6,831 bases of DNA. Origin: an uncultured Planctomycetaceae bacterium (GTDB lineage Bacteria; Planctomycetota; Planctomycetia; Pirellulales; Lacipirellulaceae). The first letter of the stretch is position 1, and each line of letters starts with the position of its first letter. Under the pieces are notes generated by a model. The model had not been told where the DNA came from. It ran no database searches and was given only the letters and a program-made list of their open reading frames with translations. The stretch is from NCBI GenBank assembly GCA_937860165.1, contig CALMBE010000288.1, positions 1 to 6,831 of the forward strand, in the 5' to 3' direction. Below, piece by piece: positions 1 to 4,935 of the stretch. The position numbers and the translations under genes were made by a program.

Positions 1-39
1 CTCAAGTGGCTGGTCACGGCCAAAATTCTGGGACTGTAA
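1..39 (+). CDS. possible C-terminal end of a gene entering from the left
   Basis: Frame 1 is open from the first base to a TAA at 37-39 and reads LKWLVTAKILGL. Nine of the twelve codons end in G or C, as in the real genes of this window, and a hairpin follows directly. The upstream gene would therefore converge with the minus-strand gene and share its terminator region. Twelve codons are too few to identify a family, and an open frame of this length can occur by chance. Confidence 0.3.
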   Translation, partial: LKWLVTAKILGL

Positions 40-77
40 AAAAGCCAACGCCCAGGGATGGCAATCCCTGGGCGTTT
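38..77 (-). terminator. intrinsic terminator of the minus-strand beta-barrel gene
   Basis: A perfect 11-bp stem, CGCCCAGGGAT (49-59) with ATCCCTGGGCG (64-74), closes a 4-nt loop and extends by two A-T pairs (47-48 with 75-76). On the minus strand the stem is followed within a few bases by six T residues (complement of the A run at 38-43). It lies about 30 nt past the stop codon at 107. On the plus strand only GTTTACA follows the stem, so termination in that direction would be weaker, although the hairpin could still serve a convergent gene ending at 39. Confidence 0.88.
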
Positions 78-106
78 ACACGGCGAGCTTTAGGCAAGGC
101 AAAAAT

Positions 107-1132
107 TCAATACCTCAGAATCCAATCCACCGTCAACCGGTTTTCGAGCACGTCTTTGCGTTCCGTAAGTGGGAATTCAAACGCGGCACCCAGTTCTCGA
201 TTGCGATTGCGTTTGTATTTGATGCCCACCGCTTGGGTGATGATATCGTTCCCCTCGACGCCGGCCGAGCCGAAGTTAAACAGATCGCCACCTTCGATGC
301 CCGGGAGTAGCGTGTTGTTCCCGGCATCGTACCAATTGTACCAATTGAATTCGGTGAGGCCGTACCAGTTATCGATGAACTCGTAGTCGAAGTGGTTCGA
401 CCAATAGGCCATGCTGCTTTCGACCGTGCCATCAGCCGGGAAACGAATCCCCGAGGCACTGAGCCAGTGGCCGTAGTCGAGGAACTCGGCACCTCCGGTG
501 AGGAACAGGTGGAATTCCCCATCGCCATTCCCTTGGAACGCACGCGGCGAACCCACGGGCATCTCGTAAGTGATGCCGGTGCTCAAGAGCCGTTGGGCCT
601 GGGGATCGGCGTAGAGATTGTATTTCAATCCCGCCGCCACATCGACCCAGCCGTCGCGGATCAAGGCGTTGCTGGAAGTCGCGTAGCCATCCTTGGTGGC
701 AATGATCGAGAGTCGCTCGGTGAGGGCGGCGCGCAGATGCACGGCTAGCAATTCGATATCGCCCCCACCCGTGGCATCGGGGACGTCGTGATCGAGATAG
801 ATCACACGAGCTTCGGTCAGCGTCCGAGGATCTTCAAAGAACACCGGATTGGTCATCGGGCTGATGAAACTGTCGTAGCAACAGTCCGAATGCCGGAACA
901 ATCCCAGCAATTTCTCGCTGTCGCAGCATACCGAACCGCAATCGCAGCAACCAGGATCGCAGCAACCATTGTCGCAACTGGCTGGGATGACAAGCCCATC
1001 GGCAATACCAGAGAATTCAGAATCGAAACTTGTGCTTTCAAGCGCACCGGCTGCAAAGCACGGGGACATTGAAAACTGAACCGAGATTACCCCTAAGAAA
1101 ATAGCAAACCGTGGGAGCGAATCGTGAATCAT
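107..1132 (-). CDS. exported outer-membrane beta-barrel protein with cysteine-rich linker, function unknown
   Basis: The 341-residue product starts at the ATG at 1132-1130. A GGAGGT (1142-1147, minus) sits 9 nt upstream, and the first 27 residues form a signal peptide with a hydrophobic core near FAIFLGVISVQF and likely cleavage after PCFA. A longer reading from 1261 would bury this signal. Residues 53-85 hold ten cysteines, mostly as CC pairs (C53, C57, C58, C62, C63, C65, C69, C70, C84, C85). From about residue 88 the sequence alternates polar and aromatic or hydrophobic residues with Gly/Asp/Asn turns, for example VDVAAGLKYNLY, FHLFLTGGAEFLDY and YGLTEFNWYNWYD. It ends in WILRY, with the C-terminal aromatic typical of outer-membrane barrels. 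It resembles the uncharacterised transporter-like or porin-like proteins of planctomycetes. No substrate can be named. It is monocistronic, with its own terminator at 38-77. Confidence 0.82.
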   Translation of the reverse strand: MIHDSLPRFAIFLGVISVQFSMSPCFAAGALESTSFDSEFSGIADGLVIPASCDNGCCDPGCCDCGSVCCDSEKLLGLFRHSDCCYDSFISPMTNPVFFEDPRTLTEARVIYLDHDVPDATGGGDIELLAVHLRAALTERLSIIATKDGYATSSNALIRDGWVDVAAGLKYNLYADPQAQRLLSTGITYEMPVGSPRAFQGNGDGEFHLFLTGGAEFLDYGHWLSASGIRFPADGTVESSMAYWSNHFDYEFIDNWYGLTEFNWYNWYDAGNNTLLPGIEGGDLFNFGSAGVEGNDIITQAVGIKYKRNRNRELGAAFEFPLTERKDVLENRLTVDWILRY

Positions 1133-1141
1133 CGCCGCATG

Positions 1142-1147
1142 ACCTCC
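1142..1147 (-). promoter_or_regulatory. Shine-Dalgarno that fixes the start of the beta-barrel gene
   Basis: On the minus strand GGAGGT lies 9 nt before the ATG at 1132. It selects this start over the longer open frame beginning at 1261, whose extra 43 residues have no export character. Confidence 0.75.
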
Positions 1148-1414
1148 ATGTCGACCGTGGCCGAAGTTCTGACACCAAGCGGAGCTCCACCGCTCCGCAT
1201 GTATTTGGTGAGTAATCGACAGCATTGTATTCATTTGCATCTTCGTCTTTCGCCGCTGCAAAACTCAGCAGTCGGGCCCAGGCTTGGCAAGGCTTTCCTA
1301 ACCGGACCAGTTGGTGCAGTTCAGTTGCTGGTGGAGCGCAATCGGGCCAGAATTACCACTATTGGCCGTGTGTTTATTCTACTCCGCTAGATTGAACAAG
1401 GAAGCATTTAAGAA

Positions 1415-1551
1415 AGCCACGGAATTTCACGGATGAAACACGGATGAATGGGAGTGATGCCTCTCGCAGTAGAAAGCATCGCGGTAACGGACGCAAAACG
1501 TCTCTCGTACGATTGCAATGGCCGTGTTTAATCCGTGTTTAGTCCGTGGCT
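1415..1551. repeat. inverted pair of 11-nt-period CACGGA arrays
   Basis: The left arm has units CACGGAATTT (1418-1427), CACGGATGAAA (1428-1438) and CACGGATGAAT (1439-1449). The right arm, read on the minus strand, has CACGGACTAAA (1548-1538), CACGGATTAAA (1537-1527) and a half unit CACGG (1526-1522). The outermost AGCCACGGA (1415-1423) and TCCGTGGCT (1543-1551) are perfectly complementary. About 70 nt of unrelated sequence lies between the arms. It could fold as a long imperfect stem-loop or be a degenerate miniature element. I recall similar CACGGAT-rich sequences in the intergenic DNA of environmental bacteria but cannot name a family. Confidence 0.75.
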
Positions 1552-1670
1552 AAATTCATTTGACTTAGCGCTGTAGAATTAAACCCGTGGTAAATGTGGA
1601 ATAACGGTGTAAAATCACGGTTTCAGTGCTCCTATTGACTTCTGAGCAGCAAAAGAGCCAGGGCGAATAG

Positions 1671-1735
1671 GGCTATTAGCTGTCGGCTGTCAGCCAGAGA
1701 AAACTGGATTGGCCGACAGCCGATAGCCAATAGCC
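1671..1735. repeat. heptad-repeat hairpin before the oxidoreductase gene
   Basis: Two 25-nt arms (1671-1695 and 1711-1735) are complementary at 22 positions plus one G-T pair, around a 15-nt loop. The arms are made of 7-nt units. The left arm has GGCTATT, AGCTGTC, GGCTGTC and AGCC (consensus RGCTRTY). The right arm has CCGACAG (1713), CCGATAG (1720) and CCAATAG (1727), the complements of the same unit. The right arm keeps the 7-nt register of the left across the loop. The structure ends 34 nt before the ATG at 1770. No T run follows, so it is not a standard terminator; an RNA hairpin in the leader is possible if transcription starts upstream. Confidence 0.8.
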
Positions 1736-1769
1736 GCCTCAATAAACACCGACATGGAAGTGACTTACG

Positions 1770-3398
1770 ATGGCCAAGCATGGCACCTACGACTGCCTCA
1801 TTATCGGCGGGGGGCATAATGGACTCGTTGCGGCTGCATATCTCGCCAAGGCAGGCCGCAAGGTGTGCGTGCTCGAACGCCGCCACATTCTCGGCGGCTG
1901 CGCGTGTACCGAAGAGCTCTGGCCGGGCTACAAGGTTTCGACCGCTGCCTATGTCATTAGTCTGTTCCAAACGCAAATCTTGCGAGACTTGTGCCTGAAG
2001 GAATACGGCCTACGGATTTTGCCGCGGAATCCGTCGTCGTTCACGCCGCTCGCCGATGGTCGCAGTCTGCTGATGGGACCCGACGCGGCCCTCAACCAGC
2101 GCGAGATCAGCAAATTTAGCGTCCGCGATGCCGCCGCCTATCCGCGTTACGAGGCCCTCTTGGAACGTGTGGCGGCGACCCTGGAACCCGTGCTCGCCGA
2201 AGCCGCCCCCGACCCGCTGCCGCTGCCTGTCGGGTGGCGCGAAATCGGTTTGTCGAAGCGACTCCGCGACGGCAAGAAACTGCTGGGCATGTATGGGGCG
2301 ATCAAATCGCTCGGGGCCGATCTCCCCGAAGCCGTGGAACTCCTCACCGGAGCGGCTCGACCAATTCTCGAACGCTGGTTCGAATCCGACATCCTCCGCG
2401 CGACCCTGGCAACCGATGCCATCATTGGGGCGTTTGCACCAATCAGCGCACCCGGGAGTGCTTACGTGTTATTGCACCATGTGATGGGGGAAGCCGGCGG
2501 GGCACGCGGAGTGTGGGGTTACGTGCAGGGGGGCATGGGTGGCTTGGCCAACGCCCTCGAAGCGGCCTGCGTGGACTTGGGGGTCGAAATCCGCCGCGAG
2601 TCTCCCGTTCACGCCATTCATACCGACAAGCACGGGGCCGCCGGGGTCGGCCTCGAAGATGGTTCGCAACTCACGGCCCGCGTGGTGGCTTCGAGTGTCG
2701 ATGCCCATCTGACGTTCGAGAAGTTACTGGCCCCCGAAGTGTTGCCCGAGGAGTTTCGCGCTGCCGTGGCGCGCATCGATTACGCCTCGGCCTCGGCGAA
2801 GATCAACCTCGCACTCAGCGTACCACCGCGCTTCACGGCAGTCCCCGGCGACGGAGTCGGCCTGCATCACCATGGCACGATGCACATTGGCCCGTCGCTG
2901 GATTATTTGGAACTCGCCTATGACGATGCCAAGTATGGCCGCCCCAGTGCGAATCCGATCCTCGAATGCACGATGGCCACCAGTGTCGACACGACCTTGG
3001 CTCCTCCGGGTAAGCACATCCTGTCGATCTTCGTGCAGTACGCCCCCTACAAACTCGCCCAGGGGAGTTGGGACGACATCAAGGAATCGTTCGCCGACCG
3101 CTGCATCGAAGTCCTGGCCCAATACGCCCCCAATGTGCCGGGGGCGATTGAGCATCGCCAGATTCTCTCGCCGCTGGATTTGGAACGGACCTTCGGGATC
3201 ACCGGGGGCAACATCATGCAGGGGGCGATGCCACTCCACCAACTCTATTGTTTCCGCCCCGTCGCAGGTTGGGCCGATCACCGCACCCCTGTGCCGGGCT
3301 TGTATCTCTGCGGAGCCGCCAGCCACCCCGGCGGCGGCGTGATGGGGGCCTGCGGCCGCAACGCCGCCATCGAAATCCTCCGCGACAAAGCCTGGTAG
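1770..3398 (+). CDS. FAD-dependent oxidoreductase of the PYROXD2 / phytoene-desaturase-like group
   Basis: The 542-residue product belongs to the CrtI-like amine-oxidase superfamily (COG1233 type). Residues 8-38 form the N-terminal Rossmann fold, YDCLIIGGGHNGLVAAAYLA, with GGGHNG at 13-18 and the ribose-binding acid E36. LGGCACTEE at 41-49 is the second FAD-contact motif. QGGMGGLANALE in the middle and the C-terminal FAD motif from 508, PGLYLCGAASHPGGGVMGACGRN, match PYROXD2-like proteins better than true carotenoid desaturases. Length is close to the family norm (human PYROXD2 is about 580 residues). The start is supported by GGAAG 9 nt upstream and by the motif lying right after it. A redox role with bound FAD is expected, probably in the cytoplasm since no signal peptide is seen. 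The substrate of PYROXD2-type proteins is not established, and no carotenoid genes lie nearby. It appears to be a single-gene unit bordered by repeat hairpins. Confidence 0.9.
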   Translation: MAKHGTYDCLIIGGGHNGLVAAAYLAKAGRKVCVLERRHILGGCACTEELWPGYKVSTAAYVISLFQTQILRDLCLKEYGLRILPRNPSSFTPLADGRSLLMGPDAALNQREISKFSVRDAAAYPRYEALLERVAATLEPVLAEAAPDPLPLPVGWREIGLSKRLRDGKKLLGMYGAIKSLGADLPEAVELLTGAARPILERWFESDILRATLATDAIIGAFAPISAPGSAYVLLHHVMGEAGGARGVWGYVQGGMGGLANALEAACVDLGVEIRRESPVHAIHTDKHGAAGVGLEDGSQLTARVVASSVDAHLTFEKLLAPEVLPEEFRAAVARIDYASASAKINLALSVPPRFTAVPGDGVGLHHHGTMHIGPSLDYLELAYDDAKYGRPSANPILECTMATSVDTTLAPPGKHILSIFVQYAPYKLAQGSWDDIKESFADRCIEVLAQYAPNVPGAIEHRQILSPLDLERTFGITGGNIMQGAMPLHQLYCFRPVAGWADHRTPVPGLYLCGAASHPGGGVMGACGRNAAIEILRDKAW

Positions 3399-3408
3399 CG
3401 GGGGAGTC

Positions 3409-3507
3409 GAGAGCTGAGAGCTGAGAGTCCAGAAATAGGCGGAGAGCAGAGAGACGAGAGTTGAGAGAAGTAAATCTCTGGCTATGGACTCTCCGCTCTC
3501 GACCCTC
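3409..3507. repeat. GAGAGNN heptad arrays, partly inverted, after the oxidoreductase gene
   Basis: Ten 7-nt units occur. GAGAGCT, GAGAGCT and GAGAGTC run from 3409 to 3429. GAGAGCA, GAGAGAC, GAGAGTT and GAGAGAA run without gaps from 3442 to 3469. On the minus strand GAGGGTC, GAGAGCG and GAGAGTC occupy 3507-3487. The first and last groups are complementary (GTCGAGAGC and GAGAGTCCA are shared with the reverse complement of 3485-3503), with one extra heptad in the left arm. The array begins 10 nt after the stop codon at 3398. It could form an imperfect stem at the end of the transcript, but there is no T run. Confidence 0.8.
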
Positions 3508-3521
3508 AGCTATTCCTGGAT

Positions 3522-3550
3522 TTGACAATTGTACTGCTAGGCGGTACAGT
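3522..3550 (+). promoter_or_regulatory. sigma70-type promoter of the higBA pair
   Basis: A perfect -35 hexamer TTGACA (3522-3527) is followed after exactly 17 nt by TACAGT (3545-3550), which matches the TATAAT consensus at four of six positions. It lies about 78 nt upstream of the toxin start and gives the toxin-antitoxin pair its own transcription unit, separate from the oxidoreductase gene. Confidence 0.65.
3531..3547 (+). promoter_or_regulatory. dyad inside the higBA promoter, candidate autorepression operator
   Basis: GTACTGC (3531-3537) and GCGGTAC (3541-3547) form a 7-bp inverted repeat with one mismatch around a 3-nt centre. It fills the spacer and enters the -10 hexamer. HigA-type antitoxins usually repress their own promoter by binding a dyad with the HTH domain, so this is the natural operator candidate; binding is inferred. 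A smaller palindrome ACAATTGT (3525-3532) overlaps the -35 end. Confidence 0.5.
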
Positions 3551-3627
3551 ATGATTGGAGTTCCAAACGCCTTCAACCCGATGTTATTCGCGGGAATGGG
3601 GAGAGCAAAACACGAAAGACGCTGTCA

Positions 3628-4014
3628 ATGGTTGCTCCTCTCCCTGAAATCGGCCCCGAGGATTTTTTGCGTTTTGTTCAGTTGGACGAATTTGCGGATG
3701 ACTGGAAATCGCTTGGTTTTGACATCGAACAGGATCTTTGGGCTCTGGAAATCATGATCATGGCTGATCCGGAGAGCGGGTCACTTGTCCCCGGCACCGG
3801 TGGGTTACGCAAATTGCGGTTTGGTAAAGAGCACGACCAAATCGGAAAACGCAAAGGAGTTCGAGTGTGCTATGCGTATTTCAAGGAATACTTCACCGTG
3901 TTGCTCGTGGTTGCCTATGGCAAAGGTGAGAAGGACGATCTTGCTGAAAGTGAGAAGAAAGATATCCGTGAATACTTAGCGCGCGCGAGAAGTTGGTTGG
4001 ATCGACAGAAATAA
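3628..4014 (+). CDS. higB: RelE-superfamily toxin, HigB2-like
   Basis: The 128-residue product is a type II toxin, expected to be a ribosome-dependent mRNA endonuclease in the cytoplasm. Hallmarks are PGTGGLRKLRF (55-65), the basic GKRKGVRVCYAYF strand (73-85) and VAYGKGEKDDL (95-105). This order and spacing match Vibrio HigB2-type proteins (about 110 residues), with some extra residues at the N-terminus. The pair is toxin-first, as in higBA loci. The start at 3628 has only a weak GAAAG at 3614-3618; no other ATG in this frame lies between it and the promoter. The gene is visibly less GC-rich than the flanking oxidoreductase and suf genes and has more A/T-ending codons, consistent with acquisition as a module. 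Catalytic residues were not assigned individually. Confidence 0.87.
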   Translation: MVAPLPEIGPEDFLRFVQLDEFADDWKSLGFDIEQDLWALEIMIMADPESGSLVPGTGGLRKLRFGKEHDQIGKRKGVRVCYAYFKEYFTVLLVVAYGKGEKDDLAESEKKDIREYLARARSWLDRQK

Positions 4015-4036
4015 TGACATCAGAGGAAGCACAGTC

Positions 4037-4399
4037 ATGGCTAACAAACAGTGTCGTGGTTCGGTTGGGAATAAGATTACTAATCGATTGAAGGGCTTCG
4101 TGGAAACTGTCGAGAACAGTGAGGATGGTCTGAAGCGATTCACCTGCAAAACGATTCGACTGAAACTGGATTCCCAAAACTACAGTCCAGGCCTGGTCAA
4201 GAAAACTCGGAATCTTCTGGGGGCAAGCCAAGAGATTTTTGCTCAGTTTTTGGGAGTCTCAGCCAGTGCAGTCCAAGATTGGGAACAAGGCGAAAAACCT
4301 CCCAAGGGAAGTGCCTGCCGACTTATGGACGAAATCCGCCGCGACCCCGAGTATTGGCTTAAACGACTGCGTGACTCATCCGTTCCAATAGCCACCTAG
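4037..4399 (+). CDS. higA: XRE-family antitoxin, HigA2/NadS-like
   Basis: The 120-residue product is the cognate antitoxin: it should bind and neutralise HigB and repress the operon. A helix-turn-helix spans about residues 58-90, with ASQEIFAQFLGVSASAVQDW and EQGEKPPKG typical of the HigA2/NadS class (COG2944 type). The N-terminal 50 residues, rich in Lys/Arg and otherwise undistinguished, are likely the toxin-binding segment, as in HigA2. It starts 22 nt after the toxin stop, with a good GAGGAAG (4023-4029) 7 nt before the ATG. This is a much stronger ribosome site than the toxin's and would favour excess antitoxin. Its composition matches the toxin rather than the surrounding genes. Confidence 0.88.
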   Translation: MANKQCRGSVGNKITNRLKGFVETVENSEDGLKRFTCKTIRLKLDSQNYSPGLVKKTRNLLGASQEIFAQFLGVSASAVQDWEQGEKPPKGSACRLMDEIRRDPEYWLKRLRDSSVPIAT

Positions 4400-4435
4400 A
4401 TCGAAATTCGCCGCGGCTCTAGACACTCCACCCCC

Positions 4436-4470
4436 CACATCTGCAATCACACATCACACATTTTACATTC
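4436..4470. repeat. CACATYW heptad array upstream of sufU
   Basis: Five contiguous 7-nt units occur: CACATCT (4436), GCAATCA (4443), CACATCA (4450), CACATTT (4457) and TACATTC (4464). They are followed by TT and a run of nine C residues (4473-4481) that directly touches the sufU ATG. No inverted partner was found nearby. The array fills most of the 82-nt gap between higA and sufU, leaving little room for a conventional promoter and ribosome site. Confidence 0.7.
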
Positions 4471-4481
4471 TTCCCCCCCCC

Positions 4482-4880
4482 ATGCCCAGCGACGAAGAAC
4501 TTTACCAGGAGCATATCCTCGATCATTACGAAGATCCGTTTCATCGCGGATCGCTCGCCGGGGCGACGCATGCCCATGAAGATAAGAATCCGCTCTGCGG
4601 CGATGTCGTGCGGATCGAATTGAAACTCGATGCCGACGGAAAAATTATCGATGCCTACTTTAGTGGCGAAGGCTGCGTCATCAGCCAGGCCTCGGCCTCG
4701 ATGTTGTTGGAAAAACTCCAGGGGAAATCGGTCGACGAAGTGAAACAGTTTTCTGCCGAGGACATGCTCGAGTTGTATGGCCCCCGGCTCACCCCCAATC
4801 GTCAAAAGTGTTGCCTATTGTCCTGGAAAGTATTGCAGTCGGCGGTGCACTCACCGGTAGGTGTCAGTCGTAAGTTGTAA
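4482..4880 (+). CDS. sufU: Fe-S cluster assembly protein SufU (NifU/IscU N-terminal fold)
   Basis: The 132-residue cytoplasmic protein accepts sulfur from SufS and acts as a scaffold or zinc-dependent sulfur-transfer partner. The metal-binding set is present: NPLCGD with C39 and D41, GEGCVISQASASML with C65, and RQKCC with C110. The motif LYQEHILDHYEDPFHRG at 8-23 is typical of the family. The position before the third cysteine is Lys, as in SufU, where IscU and NifU have His. However, the C65-C110 spacing is close to IscU (43 in E. coli) and lacks the roughly 19-residue insertion of Bacillus SufU. The last six residues, GVSRKL, are encoded by the start of a heptad repeat. No Shine-Dalgarno is visible: nine C residues precede the ATG. 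It lies 55 nt upstream of sufS and is probably cotranscribed with it. Confidence 0.9.
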   Translation: MPSDEELYQEHILDHYEDPFHRGSLAGATHAHEDKNPLCGDVVRIELKLDADGKIIDAYFSGEGCVISQASASMLLEKLQGKSVDEVKQFSAEDMLELYGPRLTPNRQKCCLLSWKVLQSAVHSPVGVSRKL

Positions 4881-4904
4881 GTCGTTAGACATAAGTAAAA
4901 AGAA
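4863..4904. repeat. GTAAGTY heptad array across the sufU stop
   Basis: Contiguous 7-nt units run GTCAGTC (4863), GTAAGTT (4870), GTAAGTC (4877), GTTAGAC (4884), ATAAGTA (4891) and AAAAGAA (4898), decaying towards the right. The sufU stop codon (4878-4880) lies inside the third unit, so the repeat supplies the gene's last codons and the start of the spacer to sufS. Confidence 0.7.
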
Positions 4905-4914
4905 ACTTCCCGCC

Positions 4915-4928
4915 ACTTGCGGCTTAGC
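4915..4928. repeat. CTTGCGGCTTAGC repeat, copy 1 (before sufS)
   Basis: The 13-nt word CTTGCGGCTTAGC (4916-4928) recurs exactly at 6214-6226, after sufS. Each copy is two 7-nt units, here ACTTGCG and GCTTAGC. It lies 7 nt before the sufS ATG, where a ribosome site would be expected. Confidence 0.6.
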
Positions 4929-4935
4929 ATTCCCA

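Larger units (their letters stand above)
1148..1769. other. 622-bp gene-free spacer between divergent genes
   Basis: No convincing coding frame is present on either strand. The spacer holds the leader of the minus-strand barrel gene, an 11-nt-period inverted repeat pair (1415-1551), a heptad hairpin (1671-1735) and the ribosome site of the oxidoreductase gene, GGAAG at 1756-1760, 9 nt before its ATG. AT-rich stretches around 1560-1615 (TTGACT at 1560, TAAAAT at 1610) could belong to a promoter for the oxidoreductase, but no pair with good spacing stands out. About 1262-1400 shows nothing recognisable. Confidence 0.6.

Noticed and set aside
1133..1261. N-terminal extension of the beta-barrel protein to an ATG at 1261
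   Set aside because: The added 43 residues lack export character and would bury the signal peptide; a good GGAGGT precedes the internal ATG at 1132.
1560..1615. Promoter for the oxidoreductase gene from TTGACT (1560) or TAAAAT (1610)
   Set aside because: No -35/-10 pair with 16-18 nt spacing was found; the hexamers could be chance in AT-rich spacer DNA.
2234..3326. Long open frames in other phases and on the minus strand inside the oxidoreductase gene
   Set aside because: They are Arg/Pro/Ser-rich shadows of a GC-rich gene with clear FAD motifs and no ribosome sites of their own.
3409..4904. CRISPR array
   Set aside because: The repeats are 7 nt, contiguous and degenerate, with no constant long repeat or unique spacers, and no cas gene is present.
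4861..4935. Longer SufS from a GTG at 4861
   Set aside because: It overlaps sufU, the extra 25 residues are encoded by heptad repeat DNA and have no family counterpart; the ATG at 4936 gives normal length.
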